This document shows positions 54,828 through 64,000 of a DNA stretch of 64,000 bases, in pieces; positions within the stretch are counted from its first letter, which is position 1, and each line of letters opens with the position of its first letter. The notes beneath the pieces were generated by a model that had not been told where the DNA came from, ran no database searches, and was given only the letters and a program-made list of their open reading frames with translations. The DNA is from Akanthomyces muscarius. Its lineage: Eukaryota > Ascomycota > Sordariomycetes > Hypocreales > Cordycipitaceae. The DNA lies in the NCBI RefSeq assembly GCF_028009165.1, contig NW_026611618.1:1860001-1924000 (forward strand), given 5' to 3'. Both the position numbers and the translations under genes were made by a program.

Positions 54828-55359
54828 GGCTCTCTGGACCAGTTTTGTGCTGAACTGATGACTGGAATGCCGGAGAAGGAGAAGCGCAGAGCCGCAGGCT
54901 ACCTGTGGAACATTAAATTCATTAGGAGGGCAGAGATGTCTTGGGTAGCCGCGTCATTGCCCAGCCCTCAATTATTTCCACGTGGGCCTCCTCGTATGAT
55001 GTCTGCCGCACTGCCGCATAATTCTTGGCTGGTTGGTGCTGTTATGTTGGCCGAGCAACCGTGTCGCCACAGCCACACCACACCAGCCTCTTTGTCGGCT
55101 GCACTAGCCACTTTCCTTCCCCAGAAGAAAGCGGCACAAGAACTGCGGCGACCCGCTCTTTTCGGCTCTCCATACAGGCACTTGGCCCATTTCGTCAACC
55201 CCGCGAGAGGCCGCAGCAAGCCGAGTCTCATCCGCCCTGTCGTCCTTCGTCGACAAAACCGCCCGTTGCGGCCAGTCGTGATACATTTTTTCCCACATCA
55301 CTCTACGCCTACTCCGGTTTCTTTTTGCAGGCGCGCGATAAGGCTCGCTCGACATCACC
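54828..55359. promoter_or_regulatory. shared promoter region, exgD and BCKDH E1-beta
   Basis: 532 bp between divergent starts. The palindrome CCACGTGG at 54,978-54,985 is a CACGTG box placed about 150 bp from exgD and 375 bp from the E1-beta start. Which gene it serves is unknown. A pyrimidine-rich leader lies before 55,360. Confidence 0.5.
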
Positions 55360-56628
55360 ATGCAACGTCAAGTTGCTCGTCAATTTCGCAGGGTCCTGCA
55401 AACGCCCCGTCCGTCTGTCGCCGCCCTGCCTCTGCACGCGTCTCGGTGCTACTCTACACATCCTCCCAACGCCAAGCTGAACCTGCCCGTCGAATATGGT
55501 TCTACCCCCTTATTAGCGCATAGTGCTGATGCGGTCCAAAAGAACCTCGAGATTCCCGCCGAGGTCCGCAACGGCGCAACAAAGAAGCTGAATCTCTTCC
55601 AGGCCGTCAACGATGCCCTTGGCACTGCTCTCGCGGAGGATGAGTCAGTGGTTGTCTTTGGCGAAGATGTAGCCTTTGGCGGTGTGTTCCGATGCACAAT
55701 GAAATTGGCCGAGACACATGGTGCCGAGCGCGTCTTCAACACGCCTCTGTCAGAGCAGGGTATCCTAGGTTTCGGTATTGGCCTTGCCGCAGAGGGCATG
55801 CGCCCAGTTGCCGAGATTCAGTTTGCCGATTACGTCTACCCAGCCTTTGATCAAATTGTCAACGAAGCTGCCAAAATGCGGTTCCGTGATGGTACCAACG
55901 GCCGCGGCGCTGGTGGCCTAACAGTGCGTATGCCGTGCGGTGGTGTCGGCCACGGTGCTCTCTATCACTCGCAGTCTCCGGAAAGTCTCTTCACACACGT
56001 TCCTGGTATTCGTGTCATCATGCCAAGATCTCCGATCCAGGCCAAGGGCCTCCTACTATCTGCCATTCGCAGCAACGACCCGTGCATCTTTATGGAGCCT
56101 AAGATTCTCTATCGTGCTGCTGTGGAGCAGGTCCCCGTGGCTTCCTACGAGCTGCCGCTTTCGAAGGCCGAGGTGCTCAAAGAAGGTAGCAATGTCACGG
56201 TTATATCTTACGGCCAACCTCTTTACTACTGTATTGAGGCTATTCGTCAGCTGGAGGCTCAACGTCCCGACGTGTCCATCGAGCTCATTGACCTGCGCAC
56301 GGTTCACCCCTTTGACAGAGAGACTGTCTTTGAGAGTGTCAAGAAGACTGGAAGAGTCATGATTGTGCATGAGGCCTACACAACGGCTAGCATTGCTTCC
56401 GAAGTAGCCGCGGCTATCCAAGAAAATCCTGAGACCTTCAATAGACTGGAGGCGCCGGTCCGCCGCGTGGCAGGTTGGGATATTCACAACTCGCTGGCCT
56501 TTGAGAGATTCCATCTCCCTGACATTACGAGTAAGTTCCACCGAGTGCCTGGAACAAAGTGCAAGAACAGAAGGCTAACCCATTTATTAGGAGTATATGA
56601 CAACATTAAGCGCCTGTTGGACTACTAG
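55360..56628 (+). CDS. branched-chain 2-oxoacid dehydrogenase E1 component, beta subunit
   Basis: Mitochondrial enzyme that, with E1-alpha, uses thiamine diphosphate to decarboxylate the keto acids of Leu, Ile and Val. Exons 55360-56530 and 56591-56628 give 402 residues. The 60-nt intron near the end is in frame and stop-free. Splicing gives LPDITRVYDNIKRLLDY, the family C-terminus, whereas reading through inserts twenty unrelated residues. An Arg-rich presequence covers about residues 1-30. The transketolase pyrimidine domain (NLFQAVNDAL, FGEDVAFGGVFRCT, NTPLSEQGI, QFADYVYPAFDQIVNE) and the C-terminal domain (SYELPLSKAEVLKEG, VHEAYTT) follow. FGGVFRCT marks it as branched-chain rather than pyruvate E1-beta. 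Start ATG 55360. Confidence 0.95.
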   Translation: MQRQVARQFRRVLQTPRPSVAALPLHASRCYSTHPPNAKLNLPVEYGSTPLLAHSADAVQKNLEIPAEVRNGATKKLNLFQAVNDALGTALAEDESVVVFGEDVAFGGVFRCTMKLAETHGAERVFNTPLSEQGILGFGIGLAAEGMRPVAEIQFADYVYPAFDQIVNEAAKMRFRDGTNGRGAGGLTVRMPCGGVGHGALYHSQSPESLFTHVPGIRVIMPRSPIQAKGLLLSAIRSNDPCIFMEPKILYRAAVEQVPVASYELPLSKAEVLKEGSNVTVISYGQPLYYCIEAIRQLEAQRPDVSIELIDLRTVHPFDRETVFESVKKTGRVMIVHEAYTTASIASEVAAAIQENPETFNRLEAPVRRVAGWDIHNSLAFERFHLPDITSKFHRVPGTKCKNRRLTHLLGVYDNIKRLLDY

Positions 56629-56997
56629 AGAACGAACCTTGTCCTTTATTTAGCGAGAATTCGGTGGCATTTGTAGAGACAAGATATCTGTCACATGAGA
56701 AAATATAGAACATGCTCAGGCACAATAAAAATAAGAAATTAAAGCAATATTTTCCACAGCGAAGTTTCTTCTTTGCGCCATTCTAGGTATACTTAAAATG
56801 TAGAGCGCTTGTGTGCTTATCACCAAGTTGCCCCTCTCGCCTAGGCTGTTTGTTGCTTAACTGCTGTGCCCCGCCCGTGTCACGCAGCCTCCACCGGTTA
56901 CGCCATCAACAAGCTCTCGACTTTCCGTCACGGAAAAAGCTTCCAGCTCTCAACTTACCGAATTACTTGTGGCTAGTGGTATAATTGAATTTCGACA
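56629..56997. other. short intergenic region
   Basis: 369 bp between two plus-strand genes. An AT-rich stretch with ACAATAAAAATAAG near 56,720 is suited to polyadenylation of the E1-beta transcript. A pyrimidine-rich segment before 56,998 is the likely promoter and leader of the capping-protein gene. Confidence 0.6.
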
Positions 56998-58184
56998 ATG
57001 TCGCAGCTCGAGACTGTGGCCTCTTTCATCGAGGGAGCTCCCCCCGGCGAGGTGAGTGGCTGACTGCCCCTCCTCGAGACCAATTGCGCGAAACTCCTGA
57101 AGCTAACCTCCGCGTTTCGTAACAGCTCGCCGATGTCGTTGCCGGTGCGCTTACAGCCCATGTTACGCTACGATAGCCACGCGAATACCCCAGACTGATG
57201 AATGCTTTGATATGCAGATATTAAGACCCTTACGGCCTCGTCTCCGAACCTCCTTTCGCAGCTCGGTCCAGCGTTTCAAAGGTACAACGAGGAGCAGCTG
57301 ATTACTGTGAAGCTGCCTGGAAGCAGCGAGTCTGTAAGTGAAACTGTACACGACGTAACAATTGGCTCTACTAATACATATGCCCAATAGGTACTTGTCA
57401 GCGAACACAACAGCCTGGGCGATGGCCGATACTACGACGTCGAGAGCTCCTCCAGCTTCGAATTTGATCACGCAACACAAGTTAGCCGAAACAAAGAATC
57501 CCCAGGTGGAAGGCATGCTGATTCATACTCCGCAGAAAGCCAGCGCTGTACAGAGCCATACTATCGAGGGCGCACAAGCCGATTTAACGTACGCAGACCT
57601 CGAAGATCACGATGCGACGAATACTAAATGATTGTGACAGAAAATCGACATTGAAAAGCCTGAGCACGTACATTTCGGAGCACTTTCCTAATGCTGCCTA
57701 TGGCGTCTACCCAATCGAGTCGGACTCTAAGATTGCCATAGTCATTGTGGCCAACAAATACAGCCCAAACAACTTCTGGTAAGTATCTGGTCGCATTGTC
57801 CGTCTTCACGTACGGTCTGACAAGCTGGGAAATAGGAACGGCCGCTGGAGATCTGTTTACACCTTCAACCCTTCGTCTGGCTCGCTCGAAGGAACCATCA
57901 AAGTCGACGTTCACTACTACGAGGACGGCAACGTACGTCTGCAGACCAAGAAGCCCATCTCTGTTTCGGTTGCATTGAGCACCGGTGCCGGAATTGCCAA
58001 AGAGATTTCATCGACGGAGAGGAAGTATCAAGAAGAGCTCAACAAGGGCTTCGTCAGCCTGAGCGAGGGTGCGTTCAAGGGCCTGCGCAGGCAGTTGCCG
58101 GTCACCCGCCAAAAGATCGAATGGGACAAGGTTACAGGCTACAGACTCGGCCAGGATATTGGCGGTGGTTCATCAAAGCGATAG
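56998..58184 (+). CDS. F-actin-capping protein subunit alpha
   Basis: Caps barbed ends of actin filaments together with the beta subunit. Seven exons are needed: 56998-57051, 57126-57144, 57218-57333, 57391-57480, 57536-57588, 57641-57778 and 57836-58184. Introns are 52-74 nt and the product is 272 residues, the usual family length. Exon 2 is only 19 nt and gives LADVVA plus one base. Intron 4 uses the less common donor GTTAGC; it links FEFDHATQ to KASAVQSHTIEGAQADLT as in other fungi. Later family blocks are HFPNAAYGVYPIE, IVIVANKYSPNNFWNGRWRS and, near the end, the tentacle region WDKVTGYRLGQDIGGG. Open frames alone show only the last two-thirds of the gene. Start ATG 56998. Confidence 0.95.
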
Positions 58185-59588
58185 GCTCTGCGCCAAGGCT
58201 GATCATGCATGGCTAAGCATGCCATAGAAATGCCGGGCCCAAGTTCAAGTAGCAGTAGCTAGAGCTGGTCTGTCGGCTGGCATAAATAGAATGTCGAGCA
58301 GTTTACTTGCATCCCATAAGAATGATTGCGCATTTAAGAAAAGGCTCTGTCATTGATCCGCCGATTGACTATCGCTGTAGCCAGGATCGCGCGGCACGCG
58401 GGAGCGACTTGCATAAACGATGCTCCACTAATGTATACCGCCTGGAAAGGCCGGAGAGTGTATCTGCAGAATGGCTGACATGTGGGTTAATATATATGCA
58501 GAGCGGCAAGATTGTGGTTGACAAGTCCGCGGATGATGAGCACGGCAGCCAAACGCAGCCAAACTGGTTGACTGGCTACCGGGGTGAACTGTTGACTGTT
58601 GTTGCCGAGCTTGGCTCCCGTGTGATCGGAATCGGGAAAGAAACCGCCGGCCGGCTTCTGTGGGAGCCAGCGCGAATGCGGGGAGCAGATTTGGCCGGGT
58701 AAGCAGCACGGGAGGTGCTCTTGAAGCCAGGAGGTGCCTATCGAGAATTGGACACGTTCAAGGACATGTGACGGCAGCGTCACTACATACGTAATGTATT
58801 TCAGCTTTCCCCGGATTATCGCGGCTCTTCTCAGTTGGGAAAATGGCCTAAAAATGATTGACAGGGCGCGAGTGGTGAGGAACCGGCGCATCAGCAGAGG
58901 TCCGTTCCTCGAGAGCCGCTGTGATGATGTGGCTTCAGTGGAAAGTCGGGATGCCACGGGGCAAGGATTGGGCGCTGCTGCGCTGTCGGAGCACCGAAAG
59001 GTGCGTGTTTACAGGGCCTTGAGCACCAAGTAACTGTGTAACCCAGGCCTGAGGTTACAGAGCTGAGCTTCCCAGCGACGAGTCTCGGCACACTGACGAA
59101 TAGGAGCCAGCAGACGGTCATTTGCGACTTCGCAATTGGCTGCCGTGCGCCCGCTAGGACACTGTGGACCGCTGGCCACTTTGGTTTTTTAATTGCATTT
59201 GTGGAATGGCGCGCTGTCCGTTGGGGAAGTCTTTCGGGCGCCCTGTGGCGTGGCCTGTCGGGCGGGCCTGACAGGGCACCGAGTGCGCTATCCGGCCCTG
59301 CGACTCGGAACTGGCAGACCCTTTTTCCCAGAGTCCGTCCTCCGTAGCGCATGTGCTGACCTTGTTGCTGATCTGACTTCCACAACCTTCTTCATCCCAA
59401 CCTTTTCTTCTTCCTCTTTCCCTTCCCCAAGACTCCAGTTCGTGTCCATTCCTGCGCTGCTGCCTTTTGCGAAAGCGAACTTTTCTCCGACGAGCCCATC
59501 GACGTCACCGAGATACCCGTCTCCTTTCTCCTCGAAACCCACCCCCCTATAGCTAATATTCCAACACCGTCGACCGAAACCCGCAAAA
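58185..59588. other. gene-free interval upstream of cytochrome b5
   Basis: 1.4 kb between two plus-strand genes. The last 200 bp are C/T-rich and look like a promoter and leader. Open frames on both strands (for example 58,891-59,385 minus) lack family resemblance. Nothing else is seen. Confidence 0.55.
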
Positions 59589-60194
59589 ATGTCCCAAGTC
59601 AAGGAGTACACCTTCCAGGATGTTGCCGAGCACAACACTAAGAAGGACTGCTTCCTCGTAGTCCACGACAAGGTCTACGACTGCTCCAAGTTCATTGACG
59701 AGCACCCGTAAGTTGACATCCGTCCGACGCGGCGCAAAAGCGGCTGTCGCAAGACGCCGCCCCCAAACGAAACTGTGCTGACCAGTTGCCCCGTCTTACC
59801 CAGTGGTGGTGAGGAAGTTATTCTTGATGTTGCCGGCCAGGACGCCTCGGAGGCTTTCGAGGATGTTGGCCACTCTGACGAGGCCCGCGAGAGCCTTGAT
59901 GAGCTACTCGTCGGCTCCCTGAAGCGCGCGGTACGTACCCTACGCAATTGCGCTCGTCGGCACACGATGACCGACAGCGAATGCGTTCCATGTCATTGTA
60001 GCACGACTAACTTTACTCCATAGCCCGGCGACCCTGCCCCCAAGGCCGCTCCCGTTGCCAAGACGGCCAACTCTGGCAACGCCGACAGCACCGGCCTCGG
60101 CATTGGCCTCTACGGCATTGTCCTCATCGGTGGTGTCCTGGGCTACTTTGGCTACCAGTACCTCCAGAGCCAACAAGAACAGCAGTCTGCTTAA
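59589..60194 (+). CDS. cytochrome b5, ER tail-anchored
   Basis: A small haem protein that passes electrons to desaturases, hydroxylases and P450s on the ER. Exons 59589-59707, 59804-59930 and 60024-60194 (introns 96 and 93 nt) give 138 residues. The haem ligands are His39 in HPGG and His63 in VGHSDEA. The core [20 protein letters not shown] is typical. After a Pro/Ala-rich linker a C-terminal helix ([22 protein letters not shown]) anchors it, and the tail QSQQEQQSA is polar. Exon 1 ends in the middle of the HPGG proline codon. Start ATG 59589 after a C/T-rich leader. Confidence 0.96.
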
Positions 60195-60882
60195 ACCCAG
60201 CAACGGCTTCTGCGATGCGCAGACGAGTTCCGCTGGCGACGTGACATGGAAGCAGCCACGGCCGCCACGCAAGGCCTCGCCACGATGGGATCCATGTTAG
60301 AGAAATGAGTTTAAAATTTGGAGTTTGCATACGGTTCAAGCGTTGAACGTAATGGGGTCCTCGCGCCATGTTTGCACAATGCGAACTCGCGCATTGTGTG
60401 ACTGGTTTTGATAGAACGGCGCACGCGCAACTGATGCTCCGCCTCCGCGCCTATCTTACATAGAGCTGAGGTGCAATTTGGAGGAGCATCCAAGATAGAT
60501 TTTGCGTTTTAGATATAAATGTTTTAATCGATGATGCATGTGGGAATTACTACAGTTGCACAACAACGAGTCCCTGCGGCTGCCACCAGAGTTGTAGCTT
60601 GTGCACCGTGAAGCGCTCGTGTTCGGTTTCTGCGAATGCACTAGCCACAGTTTCCGACGCCACACCCGCCAGCCACACCTCGCTGCCTGGAGTTGCACTA
60701 CTTTCTTCCTCCAAGTTCAACGCCTGACGAAGGCTTTGTGCTCCTTTGCAACACCACGCATCGCCATCCCCGCTTCTCATCAACCGCAGGACCGCTTGTC
60801 GAAAATCTCCCATCGCCCGTTTCATCGCCTACACCGACGAAATTAGTCTCCGGCCCGACGCTGCGGTCACCCCGTCGCCGCC
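60195..60882. other. intergenic region, cytochrome b5 to TFIIE-beta
   Basis: 688 bp holding the cytochrome b5 3' flank and, nearer 60,882, the promoter and leader of the TFIIE-beta gene. No gene or strong motif is seen. Confidence 0.6.
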
Positions 60883-61785
60883 ATGTCTTCCTACCTGGAG
60901 AAGCAGTCGGGCGCCTTCAAGGCCACGCTCGCGTCGGCAGCGTCCAAGCTCTCGAACCCGATGAGCGTCAAGGCCGCCTCGCTCGCGCCCCCGTCGCCGT
61001 CGCCCTCAGCGGCGTCGGACGGCCTGACGCCGACGCCGACGGCGAAGCGCAAGCGGGACGCGCCGGCCGAGGTGTTCTCGCAGCCGCAGCTGACGGGCTA
61101 CGGCGTGGACGTCAAGTCGCACATGAAGTTTGCCGTCGACTTCCTCAAGGCGCGCGGCACGCCCAAGTCGATGAAGGACCTGATTGACCACCTGAGCGTG
61201 CGCAACACGTCGGACGAGCACAAGCAGGAGCTGGCCGAGGGCCTGCGCGGCCATCCGCGCGTCGAGTGGAAGCCCGACACGAGCTTGAGCGAGCAGACGT
61301 GGCGGACGGGCACGTACAGCTACCGCCCCGTGGTCCCCGGCGTGACGGACGGTACGAGCCTGCTCGCGTTCCTGCAGCGCAAGACGGACGCCTCGAGCCT
61401 CGCGGTGCGCGACCTCAAGGACGGCTGGCCCGACTGCGAGGAGACGCTGGGTCGGCTAGAGCGCCAGCACAAGATCCTGGTGACGCGTACGAACCGGGAG
61501 AACTTCCCGCGCCACGTCTGGCTCGACGACGCCTCGCTGCACCACAGCATCCAGCCCGAGTTCCACGCCATGTGGCGCCGCGTCCAGATCCCGAGCATCG
61601 ATGACATGCACCGCAAGCTGTCGAGCGTGCAGCTCAAGCCCACGAGTGAGGACCCGCGCAAGGCGGCCGCCGCCGCGGGAAACAAGCCCAAGGTGCAGAA
61701 GAAGCGGGCGAGCAAGCGTGGTGGCAAGCAGACCAACATTCACATGACTCACCTGTTGCAAGATTACAGTAATCTGCGACGCTGA
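60883..61785 (+). CDS. tfa2: transcription initiation factor TFIIE, beta subunit
   Basis: Part of the RNA polymerase II pre-initiation complex, where TFIIE recruits and regulates TFIIH. A single exon encodes 300 residues. After a Ser/Ala/Pro-rich N-terminus and KRKRD comes the first winged helix (KSHMKFAVDFLKARGTPKSM...LIDHLSV). The second follows (RPVVPGVTDGTSLLAFLQRK...LKDGWPDCEETL, KILVTRT). A conserved late block contains WRRVQIPSIDDMHRKL. The C-terminus is basic (KKRASKRGGKQTNIHMTHLLQDYSNLRR region) and typical of the fungal protein. The ATG context GCCGCCATG is strong. GC content at third positions is very high, which gives long antisense frames that are not genes. Confidence 0.95.
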   Translation: MSSYLEKQSGAFKATLASAASKLSNPMSVKAASLAPPSPSPSAASDGLTPTPTAKRKRDAPAEVFSQPQLTGYGVDVKSHMKFAVDFLKARGTPKSMKDLIDHLSVRNTSDEHKQELAEGLRGHPRVEWKPDTSLSEQTWRTGTYSYRPVVPGVTDGTSLLAFLQRKTDASSLAVRDLKDGWPDCEETLGRLERQHKILVTRTNRENFPRHVWLDDASLHHSIQPEFHAMWRRVQIPSIDDMHRKLSSVQLKPTSEDPRKAAAAAGNKPKVQKKRASKRGGKQTNIHMTHLLQDYSNLRR

Positions 61786-63068
61786 GGGGTTCTACTATTG
61801 GTGCGAGGCCGAGGTCATGCGAGAGAGGGGTACATGTGTTGATATTCAAAAAAAAAAGTTAGGAGAGGCGGGAGGGAGAGTGAAGCTGTGATGGAAACTA
61901 GAAAAGGTATATCATACGGGCATCATCATTCTGCGAATTATGGGTGATGGGGTGCTTTCTGCATTGGCGTTTTCTGTTTGTTTTTGTTTTTTCTTGTCTT
62001 TATCAAGATAACTGCATCGTACTCGGTGCGTCGTCTCAGTTCGCTTGGGATTATCAAATACCAGGAGAGACGGTAGACACTCGAGAATGGGAATAGCGGG
62101 CGTTGATTTTAGGAGTCTTTGGTACCATGCTGGCACCAGCCCAGATATGATTAGAAAAATAGGCTATCGGATCGTTAATAGCAATTCCACCGTGGAAAGT
62201 GACCAGGAACTTGTTCTTGACTGTTGCTCTTGTCTTGTTTTGCGAACAGAGTATACGCACGGCATGTGCGGTTGCGGTTGTTGCTTATCCACCCGTGTCT
62301 GTTAGATCTACTGTAATGTAGCATGCAATGTATAAATCTCTCGCCGCCCGAGCGAACGAAAATGAAAAGCCGTCGCTGCGGGGAAAATTGTTGTAAGTGG
62401 CATTGGCAGGTTTTATCAGCATTCTCGTCTAACGCCGCTAGGTCTCTGCCGGCATGGCATGCATTTCACAACAAGGAGTATCATACAGAGTACCGGTTCG
62501 AAAAAAGGTGACATGAAATTCGTCAGTGTAAAATTATAAAGTCGCTAGCATCATGAGCAGGTGTATATCTAAAAGGGCAAGCAAGGACTCGCAGGGCTTG
62601 GGCATGACCCTTGCCAACCGGGGTAGAGCCCCAGAAAAGGCAAAGATCTTGTTTTGAAGAACATATTCTATGCTGGGAATATTAGACGGTAAAGATTTCG
62701 AAGACAGAAAACAAGGTATTTGGCGTGTTTGAATACGCTGGAAATTCTGGACCCGCGCCATCAGGGACAAAGAAAAGATAAAAGGGACAAGAGCCACGCC
62801 AATGCATTCTCGAATCGCTTCGTAAGGATGTATAGTCCCGCCAGAAACCAAACAAAGAAAAGAAGAAAAAACGCGGGTGACGGATCTATGAAAATAGATG
62901 CTGTGTCTAATGATGGACCGTAATCATCCATCCAGCATTGGGATCGTAATCAGCTTTTTGCGGTGCCACGATACATCATGTGGCATGTTCGACAGCAGCT
63001 TTGCTCGTTCCAGGCCCCCCTAAGCCCGTTCTCCTTACGAGCACATCTCCTGCCGCGTATCCCCGTCT
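61786..63068. other. convergent intergenic region
   Basis: 1.28 kb between the convergent ends of TFIIE-beta and the DsbA-like gene. It is AT-rich compared with the flanking genes and has several A- and T-rich patches. No supported gene. Confidence 0.6.
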
Positions 63069-63890
63069 TTACTGCGCAATCTTCTCCTCGTAAATCTTGG
63101 CAAACAGGTCGGTAAAGACGTGCGACTCCTGGAACCCGCCGACCTTGAAGCGCCCCAGCACCGTCACGCACGGCACCGCCTCGATGCCGCGCGCCTCCTG
63201 TGCGGCCTCGACCTCGCGGTCCACGCGCCGCGTCGCATCGTCATCCGCCAGCTCCAGAAACACATCCTCCCTGTCGAGCGCCAGCCCGTCGGCGGCCGCC
63301 ACCTGCGCCAGCACGTCCGGGTCGGAGACGTCCCGGCCGTGGACCAGCGCGGTGCGCATCAGCCGCTCGACCATGAGCGCCTGGGCCTGGCGCCCACCGC
63401 GGCGCATCGCCAGCGCGACGAGCTTGTGCGCGTTGCGCGTCGGGCCGGTGCGGCCGGCGTAGTCAAACGTGAGGCCGTGCTGCTCGCCCGCGGCGCGGAC
63501 GCGCTCCAGCAGCGCCCGCAGCTTCTCCTCTCCGTCCGGCATGGCGCTGCGGTAAAAGTCGAGCGTCTTGCAGCTGCTCTTGAGCATGGGCGCAATGTAA
63601 AAGGGCCGCCAGTTGACCTCAAACTCCACCTCGGGGTGCGCGGCGACGAACTGCGTCATGGCGGCGTCGAGGCTGCGCATCTCAATGTAGCACCACGGGC
63701 AGATGAAGTCAATGTAGACCTCGAGCGGAATCAGCATCCGCTGCGTCGACAGCTGCGGGATCAGCATCGTGCGGCCCGCGGCGTCTTGCCAGGGCGACAC
63801 GTTCCAGGGCTTCTTCGGCGCGGTTTGGAGTCTGGGTCTGTGGCGGGTGATGGGAATGTGTACGCTGGGCGCCGTCGTGGCGGTCGTCAT
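63069..63890 (-). CDS. DsbA/FrnE-family thioredoxin-fold oxidoreductase
   Basis: 273 residues from ATG 63890; the frame continues upstream only to a GTG. After a variable N-terminus of about 50 residues comes the thioredoxin-fold strand and active site IDFICPWCYIEMRSLDAA, with the CPWC of the FrnE/DsbA branch. The usual helical insertion follows (NWRPFYIAPML, LLERVRAAGEQHGLTFDY, RNAHKLVALAMRRGG, LMRTALVHGRDVSD). The fold closes with the cis-Pro loop IEAVPCVTVLGRFKVGGFQES. Family members are cytosolic or mitochondrial disulfide isomerases, glutathione-transferase-kappa-like enzymes or 2-hydroxychromene isomerase relatives; the exact substrate is unknown. The 110 bp to the window end should contain part of its leader. 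Confidence 0.88.
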   Translation of the reverse strand: MTTATTAPSVHIPITRHRPRLQTAPKKPWNVSPWQDAAGRTMLIPQLSTQRMLIPLEVYIDFICPWCYIEMRSLDAAMTQFVAAHPEVEFEVNWRPFYIAPMLKSSCKTLDFYRSAMPDGEEKLRALLERVRAAGEQHGLTFDYAGRTGPTRNAHKLVALAMRRGGRQAQALMVERLMRTALVHGRDVSDPDVLAQVAAADGLALDREDVFLELADDDATRRVDREVEAAQEARGIEAVPCVTVLGRFKVGGFQESHVFTDLFAKIYEEKIAQ

Positions 63891-64000
63891 GAGCGCCTTG
63901 TGCGGGAAGTGGTTGCTTTCTTTTTCGTGTATTCCTGTCGACAAAGTCACCAGCCTGGCGTAGACCACAAGTCACCAATATAGTTTTGGCGAGTGTGTGA

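Overview
The window is a stretch of nuclear chromosome from a filamentous ascomycete. Genes are interrupted by short introns (48-116 nt) with GT...AG ends and CTRAY-like branch points. Housekeeping genes are GC-rich and intergenic DNA is long. The gene set includes an SREBP with DUF2014-type tail, an NAD(P)H nitrite reductase, a DUF7704 protein, a membrane-anchored GH5 exo-glucanase and a CrpA-type copper ATPase. Together these suggest a Sordariomycete, probably Hypocreales. The order-level call is an inference; the sequence does not name a species.

Layout, left to right. 1-4.2 kb is gene-free. 4.2-6.6 kb (-) is a neutral ceramidase with a short direct duplication in its 3' flank. 9.0-11.9 kb (-) is the Srs2-type DNA helicase. 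13.2-14.7 kb (+) is an unknown single-pass membrane protein. 17.8-20.8 kb (+) is an SREBP-type sterol regulator behind a 3 kb gene-free upstream region. 21.2-24.8 kb (-) is nitrite reductase niiA with GATA and NirA-like sites upstream, but no adjacent nitrate reductase or transporter. 25.7-26.3 kb (+) is ESCRT-II Vps25. 26.5-29.3 kb (-) is an Rtt107/Brc1-like BRCT protein. 30.5-32.3 kb (-) is an MFS transporter. 33.8-37.5 kb (-) is a P1B copper ATPase with a very cysteine-rich N-terminus. 38.0-41.1 kb (-) is a GH2 beta-mannosidase that appears to need a 7-nt microexon.

41.6-51.2 kb is the accessory-looking part. Five intact genes in a row lie on the minus strand: a DUF7704 membrane protein, a tiny secreted Cys-rich peptide, a TLC-domain protein fused to a full-length Lgt-like (prolipoprotein diacylglyceryl transferase) domain, a membrane-anchored methyltransferase with a cyclopropane-synthase-like motif, and a DHA1 MFS exporter. 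Between them lie traces of decayed coding sequence. The TLC-Lgt fusion and its methyltransferase neighbour are my best candidate for an undescribed system, probably lipid modification at a membrane. That function is inference from domain content only.

52.7-64 kb returns to ordinary genes: membrane-anchored exo-beta-1,3-glucanase (-), branched-chain keto acid dehydrogenase E1-beta (+), F-actin capping protein alpha with seven exons (+), cytochrome b5 (+), TFIIE-beta (+) and a DsbA/FrnE-family oxidoreductase (-).

All exon boundaries were worked out by eye from splice consensus, frame and family resemblance, without transcript data. I recognised no tRNA, rRNA, CRISPR array or intact transposon.
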